From Holdemanella porci (GTDB lineage: Bacteria; Bacillota_I; Bacilli_A; Erysipelotrichales; Erysipelotrichaceae), in NCBI RefSeq assembly GCF_019052655.1, contig NZ_JAHQVB010000001.1, positions 36,397 to 100,396 of the forward strand: 64,000 nucleotides of DNA, read 5' to 3'. This document shows positions 34,095-43,210 of this stretch, piece by piece. Made by a program: the position numbers and the translations under genes. Below the pieces are notes generated by a model. The model was not told where the DNA came from. It worked only from the letters and a program-made list of their open reading frames with translations, and did no database searches. The stretch's first letter is position 1; every line of letters starts with the position of its first letter.

Positions 34095-34703
34095 ATATTT
34101 TAAACTTTCGTTCCATTTTTTCTCTTGCGATAAAGAAGTGGATGGGCCATGACCTGGATATACTTTATAATCCTTGTCTAATTGAACCAATTTTTTTAAG
34201 GATTGTTTCATACTAGATACAGAGCCTGTTGCCAAATCCATTCTTCCAATAGATCCTTGAAATAAAACGTCTCCAGTAAATAAACAATCTTCAATTTTTA
34301 ATACAGTTGAACCGATGGAATGTCCTGGACAATACATGGCTTCTATATCAAATCCTGCAATGGTGTTCTTTCCTTCTAAAATGGGTTTACATTTTGCGAC
34401 ACATGTAACATCCATATAGAAGGCAGAAGATGAATTTAAATCGGAATCTTGAAGAAAATCAAATTCATTGGGATTTAAATACACATCGCAATGGAATACA
34501 TCCACAATCTTATCTACGCCAGAAATATGATCAAAGTGAGCATGTGTTAAAACAATGGCTTCTAGAGTGCATTCATTTTCTTTTAAGATGAATTCAAGGT
34601 TTGGATACATATCTGCAGGATCAATCAAGATGGCATGATGATTTTCCATCACCAAATAACAATTAGCCTGTACGGGTCCTAAGGGTTGTTGAAGTACTTT
34701 CAT
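34080..34703 (-). CDS. Metallo-beta-lactamase-fold hydrolase, glyoxalase II-like
   Basis: The 207 residues contain the metal-binding motif THAHFDHISG (HxHxDH at 54-59), CPGHSIGS, FTGDVLF and YPGHGPST. This is the pattern of small glyoxalase II-like/YqgX hydrolases. The substrate is unknown. The start MKVLQQPLGPVQANCY is typical, but no Shine-Dalgarno sequence is visible before it. It lies between rpmG and comGA. Confidence 0.85.
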   Translation of the reverse strand: MKVLQQPLGPVQANCYLVMENHHAILIDPADMYPNLEFILKENECTLEAIVLTHAHFDHISGVDKIVDVFHCDVYLNPNEFDFLQDSDLNSSSAFYMDVTCVAKCKPILEGKNTIAGFDIEAMYCPGHSIGSTVLKIEDCLFTGDVLFQGSIGRMDLATGSVSSMKQSLKKLVQLDKDYKVYPGHGPSTSLSQEKKWNESLKYAEIY

Positions 34704-34715
34704 AGTCTAATACAT

Positions 34716-34743
34716 AAAAAAGACCGAATAAAACGGTCTTTCT
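34716..34743 (-). terminator. Terminator after rpmG
   Basis: A 7-bp stem AAGACCG/CGGTCTT (34720-34726, 34734-34740) with a T-rich tail on the minus strand, directly after the rpmG stop codon. Confidence 0.82.
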
Positions 34744-34892
34744 TACTTTTTCTCCTTATGTTCAGTCTGCTGATTGCATTTTGGACAATATTTTTTAACA
34801 GTCATACGTTCAGGATGTTTTTTCTTATTTCTTGTACCAATATAGTTTTCTTCACCGCAAACAGAGCACTTAAATGTAATACGATCTCTCAT
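34743..34892 (-). CDS. rpmG: 50S ribosomal protein L33, zinc-ribbon type
   Basis: The frame encodes 49 residues beginning MRDRITFKCSVCGEENY. Two CxxC pairs (CSVC and CPKC) make it the zinc-binding (C+) form of L33. Firmicutes often carry C+ and C- copies switched by zinc supply; no second copy is in this window. A good ribosome site (GAGGAGG) and a terminator flank it. Confidence 0.93.
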   Translation of the reverse strand: MRDRITFKCSVCGEENYIGTRNKKKHPERMTVKKYCPKCNQQTEHKEKK

Positions 34893-34926
34893 GTTCAGTC
34901 CTCCTCACATTAGTAATTACTAGTTG

Positions 34927-34956
34927 ATTCTAGCATAACTTACAAGTCAATTTCAA
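34927..34956 (-). promoter_or_regulatory. Probable promoter of rpmG
   Basis: On the minus strand TTGAAA (34951-34956), 18 bp, then TGC-TAGAAT (hexamer 34927-34932), an extended -10. Confidence 0.5.
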
Positions 34957-34971
34957 GTCATTTTCAAAATT

Positions 34972-37047
34972 TTAACTAGCTGGATACAATTCAAAATATG
35001 TTTTTACCACTTCTGGCATAACAGCCGTTGTACAAATGTTTGGTGCAACGTTCTTAGTATTCATTGAAGAAGTCGGTGCCGAGCACGCAAAAGACATCGC
35101 TGGAGACGAACTTGGTGCATACCCAACTAGGTTTGCGGTTGTATAGTCGCCAACTTCAGCTGTACCTGTTTTAGCCGATACTTCCACGCCAATATCCTTT
35201 AGCCCATCCCCACAATAGCCAGAAGATACACAGGCTTTAAATCCTTGTTGCACACGCTCTAAATATTGTGCATTCTTTTCAGGCAATGTAGATTTAATTT
35301 TTTTGCCATTACTCACAATTACTTCACTCGAATTGACTTCTGTCGCATAGGCCATAAAGTGTGGTTCATATAAATTACCACCTGAGGCAATGGTTGTACC
35401 ATATGTAGCCAATTGAAGTGGTGTATACATATCAAACTGACCAATCGAATAGTTTAGTAACATACCTGGTTCAGAACCATAACCCATATAAGAGCTCGAT
35501 TCATTTGGCACGTCCACACCCGTCTTATTGCCTAGGCCAAACATCGAATAATAAGAACGCATTAAATTTAGCGTACCTTGAAGGTCTGACATAGCTAATG
35601 GTTCTTTTTCTACATAGCTTGAACCGGCTAAACGGATGGCTACATTAAACATATAAACGTTACTACTTACTTGTAGTGCAGATACATCATCAACAGGTCC
35701 ATGTTCTTCATACGAACTAAATTCCTGACCACCAATATTCATAACTTTATCGACAATCACTTCACCTGGACTTACGACATGTTCACTCTCACCCATATAG
35801 ACAGTAGCCCCTTTGATACAAGATCCGGGGTTCACTAAAGACATATAGTTACCAGAGGCAAAGTAAGTCATTTCTTTAGTGTCTAAATCCATTTGGTAGC
35901 CGGACATCGCAAGTACCGAACCATCTTTTGAATTTAAAACAGTCGTAAATAAAGATTGGAAGTTTTCACGATTTTTCGTACCCCCATTCTCACTCAAAGT
36001 ATTCTTTAATACATTATCTAATGTAGATTGAAGATCTATATCAATTGACAAGTGAATGTCATATCCTTTTTTAGCTTCCTGAATCACTTCTTTTTGCGCT
36101 AGCCCCTTTGAATCATAGGTGATCTTGGCAATTTCTGGAGTTCCTGCTAGTAAATCATTATATTGATATTCTAGGCCCGATTTCCCAACACTTGCATTAT
36201 ATTGATAACCTTTAGATAGATAATAACTGGAAAGCTCACTTGGTAATCCTTGGGTACTTGTAGTAACACTACCTAAAACGTCGGATAAAGATTCGCCATA
36301 TGGATATTCGCGTTTCCAGCCTCCAAAATCAACGTCAAAACCAGGAAAATCCGTTTTATGTTCCACCAAATACGCGACATCATCATCACTGATATCTTCT
36401 AATACAACATTTTCTTGACCTGTACTTTGTTTGGCCACCATTCTTTGGTAGATGACACACATCTTTAGATTAGTCTGGGACATTTCTCCGATTTGTTTCT
36501 TACCAATACGATTCATTAAAATTTGATATCTTTTACTTTCAGCATCACCACCCCATGCCCCATTTTTATATTGTTTAAATTCTTTAGCAGTCAATAAATG
36601 ATTGGCGGCATATTCACTATCACTTGGTGATAAGAATGATTTGTAAGTGATATACGCTTGTTTTTTATCTTCATCCGTAAAATCTTTAGCACTGACACTG
36701 AAGACTTTTACAATACGCTTGGCATAAAGTTCATAATCATCTTCATCAAAATTATTGGGTGAAGTAAAAACGATATTGTGACTGACTACTGTTTTAGCTA
36801 AGATTCTTCCCTTACAATCATAAATCTGTCCTCGTGGTGCCGATGTATATTGTTTGATGGACGTATAGTCTTCACGCTTTGCGGTATAGTCATTATATGA
36901 AATGATCTGCAGATAAAACAATCGTAAAAAGATGACCAAGAAGCACACGACTATTGTGAGTGTAAGTATCAATATACGATTGGAAATGACTTGATCAACA
37001 GATACATTTTGATTTGCCCTTTTCAATGTTTTTCTACTCTTTTTCAA
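34972..37047 (-). CDS. Class B penicillin-binding protein, PBP2-type transpeptidase (TTG start)
   Basis: This is a peptidoglycan transpeptidase of the elongation (PBP2/PBP2b) type. I place the start at TTG 37047 because AAAGGGGG lies 6 nt upstream; the upstream ATG has no ribosome site. The 691 residues have one N-terminal membrane helix and a dimerisation domain (SAPRGQIYDCKGRILA). The catalytic motifs are SCIK (SxxK), SSN and KTGTAEVG. PASTA repeats are absent. It is monocistronic and divergent from ispG. No clear terminator follows. Confidence 0.9.
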   Translation of the reverse strand: MKKSRKTLKRANQNVSVDQVISNRILILTLTIVVCFLVIFLRLFYLQIISYNDYTAKREDYTSIKQYTSAPRGQIYDCKGRILAKTVVSHNIVFTSPNNFDEDDYELYAKRIVKVFSVSAKDFTDEDKKQAYITYKSFLSPSDSEYAANHLLTAKEFKQYKNGAWGGDAESKRYQILMNRIGKKQIGEMSQTNLKMCVIYQRMVAKQSTGQENVVLEDISDDDVAYLVEHKTDFPGFDVDFGGWKREYPYGESLSDVLGSVTTSTQGLPSELSSYYLSKGYQYNASVGKSGLEYQYNDLLAGTPEIAKITYDSKGLAQKEVIQEAKKGYDIHLSIDIDLQSTLDNVLKNTLSENGGTKNRENFQSLFTTVLNSKDGSVLAMSGYQMDLDTKEMTYFASGNYMSLVNPGSCIKGATVYMGESEHVVSPGEVIVDKVMNIGGQEFSSYEEHGPVDDVSALQVSSNVYMFNVAIRLAGSSYVEKEPLAMSDLQGTLNLMRSYYSMFGLGNKTGVDVPNESSSYMGYGSEPGMLLNYSIGQFDMYTPLQLATYGTTIASGGNLYEPHFMAYATEVNSSEVIVSNGKKIKSTLPEKNAQYLERVQQGFKACVSSGYCGDGLKDIGVEVSAKTGTAEVGDYTTANLVGYAPSSSPAMSFACSAPTSSMNTKNVAPNICTTAVMPEVVKTYFELYPAS

Positions 37048-37149
37048 TTGGATCCCCCTTTGTACGAAACAATATATATTATACACGTTTCCAAGATGAA
37101 ATGGAAAAAAAAGAAGGAATGGCGTATACTTTAGTCATGGAGGTTGTCT

Positions 37150-38199
37150 ATGAAAAGAACAGAAACTCGTCAAGTAAAAGTAGGAAATCTTGAAATTGGA
37201 CATAATAATCACGTCATTATTCAGTCTATGTGTAACATAGAGACTAAAAAGGCCGATGAAGTTGCCAAACAAATTTTAAGCCTAGAAAAAATGGGATGCG
37301 AATTGATTCGTGTCAGCTGTATGGATATGGAGGATGCCAAAGCCATTAAAGATATTAAGAAACAAATTCATATTCCATTAGTAGCCGATATTCATTTTGA
37401 TTATCGTTTAGCCTTGGCATGTATTGAGGCAGGCGCAGATAAGATACGTTTAAATCCAGGTAATATTGGGGCTAGAGAAAATGTAGAAAAGGTTGTGAAG
37501 GCGTGTAAAGAAAAACACATTCCTATTCGTATTGGAATCAATGGTGGTTCTTTAGAAAAGGATATTCACGAAAAATATGGTAAACCAACAGCCCAAGGTA
37601 TGATTGAAAGTGCTAAAAGACATGTACAAATTCTAGAAGATCTAGATTTCTATGATACTGTATTATCTTTTAAATCAAGTGATCCATTACTTTGTATTGA
37701 AGCCTATCGTTTGGCTGCCCAAACCTTTGATTATCCATTACACTTAGGTGTAACCGAAGCTGGTACCACAATGACAAGTGCCATTAAGTCCAGCTTAGCT
37801 TTAGGTACATTATTAAATGAAGGTATTGGAAATACAATTCGTATTAGTGTGAATGGGGCTCCTGAAAAAGAGATTCCAATTGTCAAAGAATTATTAAAAG
37901 ATTGTAAATTGATTCAAAACGTACCGAATCTAATCGCATGTCCAACTTGTGGACGTACACAATGGGATATGGAGCCGGCCGTAAATGAGGTAGAAAGCTA
38001 TCTTCAAACCGTCAATAAAGATGTCACAGTAGCCATCATGGGATGTGCTGTCAATGGTCCGGGAGAAGCAAAACATGCCGACATTGCAATTGCAGGCGGC
38101 AAAAAAGAGGGGTTATTAATCAAGAAGGGTGAAATCATTGAAAAGATTCCTCAAGACAAGATTGTGGCTCGTTTAAAGGAAGAAATTGAAAAGTTTTAA
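37150..38199 (+). CDS. ispG: 4-hydroxy-3-methylbut-2-en-1-yl diphosphate synthase
   Basis: IspG is the Fe-S enzyme of the penultimate step of the MEP isoprenoid pathway. The 349 residues begin MKRTETRQVKVGNLEIG after GGAGG (6 nt spacing). They carry VADIHFDYRLA, KIRLNPGNIG and the cluster motif CPTCGRTQWD with MGCAVNGPGEA. The partner ispH lies 2.2 kb downstream, so the last two MEP steps are near each other but not in one operon. Confidence 0.96.
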   Translation: MKRTETRQVKVGNLEIGHNNHVIIQSMCNIETKKADEVAKQILSLEKMGCELIRVSCMDMEDAKAIKDIKKQIHIPLVADIHFDYRLALACIEAGADKIRLNPGNIGARENVEKVVKACKEKHIPIRIGINGGSLEKDIHEKYGKPTAQGMIESAKRHVQILEDLDFYDTVLSFKSSDPLLCIEAYRLAAQTFDYPLHLGVTEAGTTMTSAIKSSLALGTLLNEGIGNTIRISVNGAPEKEIPIVKELLKDCKLIQNVPNLIACPTCGRTQWDMEPAVNEVESYLQTVNKDVTVAIMGCAVNGPGEAKHADIAIAGGKKEGLLIKKGEIIEKIPQDKIVARLKEEIEKF

Positions 38200-38200
38200 A

Positions 38201-38227
38201 AAATCTCAGCGCAAAGCTGAGATTTCT
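38201..38227. terminator. Bidirectional terminator between ispG and nfo
   Basis: A 10-bp stem AAATCTCAGC/GCTGAGATTT with loop GCAAA begins 1 nt after the ispG stop. It contains the nfo stop codon, and T-rich sequence lies on both sides. Confidence 0.8.
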
Positions 38228-39045
38228 TCTTTATAAGGCGCCTTTCCATCAATAAAAGGTGTCTCTAATATTTTTGTGACATGTTCTAATTTAGGATGAT
38301 GCACAATTGAGTGCAATACATCAAATCCTATATAACCTTTGCCTAAATTTTCGTGCCGATCCTTATGTGCACCAAGTGGATTCTTAGAATCATTGATATG
38401 CATACATAAAAGATTCTCTAAACCTAAAATAGAATCAAATTTATCTAAAACTTCATCAAAATGCGTAATATCATACCCGGCATCCCAAATATGACATGTA
38501 TCCATACAATAGCCAACACGCGATTTTTTATGGATTCCTTCATAGATTTTGGCTAACTGTTCAAAGGTAAAGCCACACTCATTGCCTTTTCCAGCCATCG
38601 TTTCTAGGGCAATCTTAACTTCTGTATCATCATGATCTAACACTTCATTTAAACCATTGATAATCCATTCAATACCCACATCCATACCCGCTCCTACATG
38701 ACTTCCTGGATGCAGTACAAGTGTTTTTGCACCAATTTGAGAAACACGCTCTAATTCCGTCTTTAAAAAGTCTTGACCAAACTGGGCTGTTTCTGGTTTT
38801 AGAGCATTAGCCAAGTTAATGATATACGGTGCATGTACAATCACGCGATCGATAGAAAAATTGTGTTCAGCCATATAGTCTTTGGCTTCTTCTATCTTTA
38901 ATTTAGATACGTCCACACGACGCGTATTACTTGGAGGACCCGTATAGATCATACAGGCATTCGCTCCATAGGATAGTGCTTCTTCAATAGCGCCTTTAAA
39001 GTAATTTGGAGCTTTAAAAGATACGTGACTACCTAAATAGATCAT
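38206..39045 (-). CDS. nfo: Deoxyribonuclease IV (endonuclease IV)
   Basis: Nfo cleaves DNA at abasic sites in base excision repair. The 279 residues start MIYLGSHVSFKAPNYF and show the zinc-binding motifs VHAPYIINLA, LVLHPGSHVGAG, GYCMDTCHIWDAG and HINDSKNPLGAHKDRHENLG. Its ATG overlaps the stop of the DEAD-box helicase gene (ATGA), so the two are coupled. Confidence 0.95.
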   Translation of the reverse strand: MIYLGSHVSFKAPNYFKGAIEEALSYGANACMIYTGPPSNTRRVDVSKLKIEEAKDYMAEHNFSIDRVIVHAPYIINLANALKPETAQFGQDFLKTELERVSQIGAKTLVLHPGSHVGAGMDVGIEWIINGLNEVLDHDDTEVKIALETMAGKGNECGFTFEQLAKIYEGIHKKSRVGYCMDTCHIWDAGYDITHFDEVLDKFDSILGLENLLCMHINDSKNPLGAHKDRHENLGKGYIGFDVLHSIVHHPKLEHVTKILETPFIDGKAPYKEEISALR

Positions 39046-40364
39046 ACGTCCATTCCTTTTTGACGTTGTCTTTCTTTAGCACGCTCTTTTTGTTGGCGCT
39101 TAATATCCGACTTAATCATTTCACGACGCTTCCTACGTTTCATACGATCAATTTCCTGGCGTTGTCTTTTCTTATAGTTTGGTTTTACTTTCTTTTTCTT
39201 GTGAACGATTTTTTCCACTTCTTCATGAAATTCATCCTTTTTCATAGGACGCTTGTTCACATATGGTTTTAAATCTACAAATTGTTTATTCTTTACATCC
39301 TGATGTTCAAATTCAATGCCTTGTTTGATTAATGACTGAATTGATTTCGCATCACTTTCTTTATATAAAGCGATACATTGTCCATCACGACTCGCTCTTC
39401 CAGTACGACCTGCACGGTGGATATAGAATTTTAAATCTTTTGGGAATCCACAACTAATAACGTGCGTAATTCCTTCTAAGTCAATTCCACGACTGGCAAT
39501 ATCGCTGGCTACAATGTAGCTTTTCTTCTGGCTTTGAATCATTTTAATGGCCTGCATACGCGCACGTGATTCAAGCCCTGAGTGAAGTTCGACTAGATCA
39601 TATCCATTTTCACGCATGGTTTTCGCAATACTTTGAGCTTCTAGTGTAGTATTCGCAAAAATCAAACATACATAAGGTTGAATACATGGAAGTACGTCTA
39701 AGATCTTTTGTTCGTAGCTCTTATGCTTACAAGGAACTAAAATGTGTTTTACATCGCTTTGGAAAGCTTCTTCCTTTTTGATTTCAATAAATTCTGGATC
39801 ATATAAATATTTCTTTAAGAATGGTTGTAAAGATTCTGGAATAGTTGCTGAGAAAACCATCATTTGAACCTTCTTATCCATCTTTGATAGAATTTCATCA
39901 ATATCTTCTAAGAAACCAAATTCTAATGTCATATCCGCTTCATCGATTACGACAATTTTAGCCGTATCCAAACGCAAGACATTATCTTTAATAAACATGT
40001 CTTTCATTCTTCCAGGCGTACCAATGACGATTTGTGGCTGCTTTTCCATTTGTGTCACTTTTTCCATACCACCTGTGACTAATTTCACGCGTACATTGAA
40101 GTGTTTGGCAATCTTACGACAACGATCATACAATTGATATGCAAGTTCTCTAGTTGGAGCTGAAATAACAGCTTGTACACAGTCTTGATCAAAGTCTAGC
40201 ATTTCAAAGATAGGCATAAAGAAAGCATGTGACTTTCCTGATCCTGTACTTGATACACCAATGATATCTCTATTTTTATTTTTACGATTTAACACCTGTT
40301 CTTGAATCGGTGTTAAAGTTTTAAAATGTTCTAAATCCATTATTTCTTGAATACGATTATTCAT
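39042..40364 (-). CDS. DEAD-box RNA helicase, CshB-like
   Basis: This is an ATP-dependent RNA helicase with Q motif (FKTLTPIQEQVL), motif I SSTGSGKSH, motif II VIDEADM, motif III FSATIP and motif VI HRAGRTGR. A basic, Lys/Arg-rich tail (about 370-440) probably binds RNA. The 440-residue size and tail resemble cold-shock CshB-type helicases. The ATG at 40364 (MNNRIQEIM) was preferred to a GTG 9 nt upstream, which is too near the ribosome site AAAGGA. It is divergent from ispH and coupled to nfo. Confidence 0.9.
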   Translation of the reverse strand: MNNRIQEIMDLEHFKTLTPIQEQVLNRKNKNRDIIGVSSTGSGKSHAFFMPIFEMLDFDQDCVQAVISAPTRELAYQLYDRCRKIAKHFNVRVKLVTGGMEKVTQMEKQPQIVIGTPGRMKDMFIKDNVLRLDTAKIVVIDEADMTLEFGFLEDIDEILSKMDKKVQMMVFSATIPESLQPFLKKYLYDPEFIEIKKEEAFQSDVKHILVPCKHKSYEQKILDVLPCIQPYVCLIFANTTLEAQSIAKTMRENGYDLVELHSGLESRARMQAIKMIQSQKKSYIVASDIASRGIDLEGITHVISCGFPKDLKFYIHRAGRTGRASRDGQCIALYKESDAKSIQSLIKQGIEFEHQDVKNKQFVDLKPYVNKRPMKKDEFHEEVEKIVHKKKKVKPNYKKRQRQEIDRMKRRKRREMIKSDIKRQQKERAKERQRQKGMDV

Positions 40365-40388
40365 TATTTTCACATCCTTTACTTTAGT

Positions 40389-40417
40389 ATTATCCCAAAA
40401 TTCTTCCCATTTTACAA
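40389..40417 (-). promoter_or_regulatory. Promoter of the DEAD-box helicase-nfo operon
   Basis: On the minus strand TTGTAA (40412-40417), 17 bp, GATAAT (40389-40394). Its -35 occupies the same base pairs as the -35 of the divergent ispH promoter. Confidence 0.55.
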
Positions 40418-40439
40418 ATACAAAAAATTAGGGCATAAT
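40411..40439 (+). promoter_or_regulatory. Promoter of ispH, predicting a leaderless mRNA
   Basis: TTTACA (40411-40416), 17 bp, CATAAT (40434-40439). The ispH ATG starts 7 nt after the last base of the -10. Confidence 0.55.
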
Positions 40440-40445
40440 GTATAC

Positions 40446-41345
40446 ATGAAAACACAAAATATCATTATAGTCAAGCCTCAGGGCTATTGCGGTGGGGTTT
40501 TAAAAGCCATTGAAACCGCCAAAAAAACAAGAATTCAATATCCAGATCAAAAGATTACCATATTGGGTAATCTAGTGCATAATCAATATGTCAAAAAAGC
40601 GCTTCAATATTATTCAATTGATACCATTGAAGATAAGACAAAGACACGCGTGGAATTATTAGATGAAATCCATGAAGGCATTGTGATCTTTACAGCGCAT
40701 GGCGTCAGTCCTAAAGTCTATGAAAAGGCCAAAGAAAAAGGATTGATTTTGGTGGATGCGAGTTGTCCATTTGTACTTCAAACACAAAAGATTGTGAAGC
40801 AATATTTAGATGAAGAGTATACCATTCTCTATATTGGTAAAAATAAACATCCCGAAGCCGAATCTATTTATACAATGAGTGAGCATGTGCATTTGATTGA
40901 ACCACATAAAGAGATTCCTAAAGTGAATACTTCAAAGATCTTTGTGACAAACCAGACTACTATGTCGATCTATGAATTGAAGGATACGTTTGAAAAAATT
41001 AGACGCTTATACCCGAATGCCCTCTTCCACGATGAGATTTGTAACGCTACGCGTGTTCGGCAACAAGCTATTTTAGATTTAAAAAACGTCGATTGTTTGA
41101 TTGTCGTGGGAGATCCAACTAGTAACAATTCGCAAAAACTTGTTGATATTGGAAAACAGGCTGGCATTGAACATGTCTTCTCGATTCAAACGGCCGAAGA
41201 TATTGATAAGAAAGATTTTGAAAAATATACCACAATTGCGATTACAAGTGGTGCAAGTACGCCTACGTATTTAACGAATCAAGTCAAAGATTATTTATCT
41301 TTCGATATGAAAAAACCAAAAATCCGTATTCAGGAAATTCTGTGA
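40446..41345 (+). CDS. ispH: 4-hydroxy-3-methylbut-2-enyl diphosphate reductase
   Basis: IspH is the last MEP-pathway enzyme and makes IPP and DMAPP. The start at 40446 (MKTQNIIIVKPQGYCGGV) gives the normal N-terminus; the longer frame would cross the divergent promoter. The 299 residues contain the three cluster cysteines (GYCGGV, DASCPFV, EICNATRVRQ) and TSGASTP. There is no ribosome site, so the ATG appears to be at the 5' end of the mRNA. Its 3' end overlaps trmK by 16 bp. Confidence 0.95.
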   Translation: MKTQNIIIVKPQGYCGGVLKAIETAKKTRIQYPDQKITILGNLVHNQYVKKALQYYSIDTIEDKTKTRVELLDEIHEGIVIFTAHGVSPKVYEKAKEKGLILVDASCPFVLQTQKIVKQYLDEEYTILYIGKNKHPEAESIYTMSEHVHLIEPHKEIPKVNTSKIFVTNQTTMSIYELKDTFEKIRRLYPNALFHDEICNATRVRQQAILDLKNVDCLIVVGDPTSNNSQKLVDIGKQAGIEHVFSIQTAEDIDKKDFEKYTTIAITSGASTPTYLTNQVKDYLSFDMKKPKIRIQEIL

Positions 41346-41362
41346 GTACGGATTTCTTTTAT
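41321..41362. terminator. Bidirectional terminator at the ispH/trmK overlap
   Basis: Arms AAATCCGTA (41321-41329) and TACGGATTT (41348-41356) enclose the stop codon of ispH and the end of trmK. An inner CAG/CTG pairing extends the stem. CTTTTAT follows on the plus strand. Confidence 0.75.
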
Positions 41363-41983
41363 ATATTCAATTTTTTCAATAAATTCAGGTTTATTGACTT
41401 TGGAAAGAATATTTTTATACTTATTCTCTTCAAAATCTAAATACGCTGCATATATTTCATCAATAAGCATGTTTACACCAAAGTAAAGTTGGGATGTAGA
41501 AACCTCTTGTTCCTTATCTTCGCAAACACAATCAAGAATAGGATAGTAGTGTCCATGATCATAAATCATTTTTTCTCTTACAATATGAATATGATGATCG
41601 TGTAAATATTCTCTTAAGGCAAAATCATCTTTATGACAAGATAATAAAAGACGTAAACCACGATACAAATTTCCCTTTGATAGGATATCGATAATAAGTT
41701 TTCCTCCCATGCCACAAATAATGATTTGGTCTACATCGCTTTCTAAGCCCTGAATGCCATCTAATAATCGACAAGATACCAAATCGGATAAGTGATTCTC
41801 TTCAATCGTTTTCTTGGCATTATCTAATGGGCCTTGTGCCACATCACAGGCATAGCCTTTTTTAGATTGATGATTCAGAATGGCGTTGCAGACAACATAG
41901 GCATGATCACAGCCAATGTCCGCAATGCACTCTCCATTCACCCATTCTAATATTTCTTGAATTCGATTCGAACAAGGTATCAT
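41330..41983 (-). CDS. trmK: tRNA (adenine-N1-)-methyltransferase TrmK
   Basis: TrmK methylates N1 of A22 in bacterial tRNA. The start at 41983 ([15 protein letters not shown]) overlaps the rpoD stop codon (TAATG). The 217 residues show the SAM-binding motif CIADIGCDHAYV and IICGMGGKLI. It lies directly downstream of rpoD, as in many Firmicutes, and is convergent with ispH. Confidence 0.92.
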   Translation of the reverse strand: MIPCSNRIQEILEWVNGECIADIGCDHAYVVCNAILNHQSKKGYACDVAQGPLDNAKKTIEENHLSDLVSCRLLDGIQGLESDVDQIIICGMGGKLIIDILSKGNLYRGLRLLLSCHKDDFALREYLHDHHIHIVREKMIYDHGHYYPILDCVCEDKEQEVSTSQLYFGVNMLIDEIYAAYLDFEENKYKNILSKVNKPEFIEKIEYIKEIRTHRIS

Positions 41984-43206
41984 TATTTTACGAAATCTCT
42001 TAAACGCTTGCAACGATTTGGATTTTTCAATTTACGTAATGCCTTGGCTTCAATCTGACGAATACGCTCACGTGTTACGTTAAATTCTTTGCCAACTTCT
42101 TCAAGTGTACGAGTTCTTCCATCTAACAAGCCAAAACGCAAACGCAATACTTTTTCTTCACGTTCTGTAAGACCTTGTAGAACGGCATTGATTTCGTCTT
42201 TTAATAATTGGTTGTTTGTGTAATCATCTGGAGATAATGTATCCTTATCTTCAATGAAGTCACCTAAGTGCGAGTCGTCTTCTTCACCGATTGGTGTTTC
42301 TAGGCTGACTGGATCCAGGGCAATCTTTTGGATTTCACGAACCTTTTCCGCTGAAATATTCTCCATCTTTTCGGCAATTTCTTCTGGTAATGGATCACGA
42401 CCTAAATCTTGCACCAATTGACGTTGAATACGCGTTAGTTTATTGATCGTTTCAACCATGTGTACGGGAATACGAATTGTACGTGCCTGGTCTGCGATTG
42501 CACGTGTAATAGATTGACGAATCCACCATGTCGCATATGTAGAGAATTTGAAACCTTTTGTGTAGTCAAATTTTTCAACAGCTTTAATTAGACCACAGTT
42601 TCCTTCTTGAATCAAATCTAAGAACAACATGCCACGTCCTACATATTTTTTAGCGATAGATACAACTAAACGAAGATTTGAAGAAATCAACATTTGTTTG
42701 GCTTGTTCACCGTCCGCAATGACTTTTGCGAGTTTCTTTTTCTCTTCATCACTTAAATCAGGTTTTTTCATCGCTTCTTTGGCTTCTTCCCCTTCTTGGA
42801 TCTGACGAGCAATGATGGGCTCTTCTTTTGGATCCAACAATGGAATTTGACCAATTTCTTTTAGATACATCTTAACGGGGTCATTAATCTTGGCATGAGA
42901 TGCATTAGCGAATGTCTTTTCCAATTGCGAAATTTCTTCCGCAATTGAATCTTCTTCGTCCAAATCCTCGTCGCTTAGATCATCGTCTAAGACTTCATCA
43001 TCATCTAATTCGTCCCCATCGATAAATTCGATTAAGTTTTCGTCGATCCAGTTATATAGATCATCCATTGTATCATCATCTAAATTTAAAGCACTTACCG
43101 CATCTAAGAATTGTTTTTGGGAAACATCGGCATTTTCTTCTTTACTCTTCAGCAAGAATTCTTTTGCCTCTTCTAAGCTTGTAAACTTTAATTTTTCATT
43201 TGCCAT
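41983..43206 (-). CDS. rpoD: RNA polymerase primary sigma factor
   Basis: This is the housekeeping sigma factor (SigA). The start at 43206 ([10 protein letters not shown]) follows AAAGGAAGG. The 407 residues have a region 1.1-type N-terminus with an unusually Asp/Glu-rich stretch (about 60-95) and region 2 ([20 protein letters not shown] with YATWWIRQ). Region 3 and the region 4 helix-turn-helix ([20 protein letters not shown]) follow. It comes 4 bp after dnaG in the glyQS-dnaG-rpoD-trmK cluster. Confidence 0.97.
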   Translation of the reverse strand: MANEKLKFTSLEEAKEFLLKSKEENADVSQKQFLDAVSALNLDDDTMDDLYNWIDENLIEFIDGDELDDDEVLDDDLSDEDLDEEDSIAEEISQLEKTFANASHAKINDPVKMYLKEIGQIPLLDPKEEPIIARQIQEGEEAKEAMKKPDLSDEEKKKLAKVIADGEQAKQMLISSNLRLVVSIAKKYVGRGMLFLDLIQEGNCGLIKAVEKFDYTKGFKFSTYATWWIRQSITRAIADQARTIRIPVHMVETINKLTRIQRQLVQDLGRDPLPEEIAEKMENISAEKVREIQKIALDPVSLETPIGEEDDSHLGDFIEDKDTLSPDDYTNNQLLKDEINAVLQGLTEREEKVLRLRFGLLDGRTRTLEEVGKEFNVTRERIRQIEAKALRKLKNPNRCKRLRDFVK

Positions 43207-43210
43207 TCTT

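Noticed and set aside
34700..34716. Fourth leaderless start at the metallo-hydrolase gene
   Set aside because: It lacks a ribosome site, but the sequence 6-7 nt upstream (TATGTA) is a poor -10 and no -35 exists.
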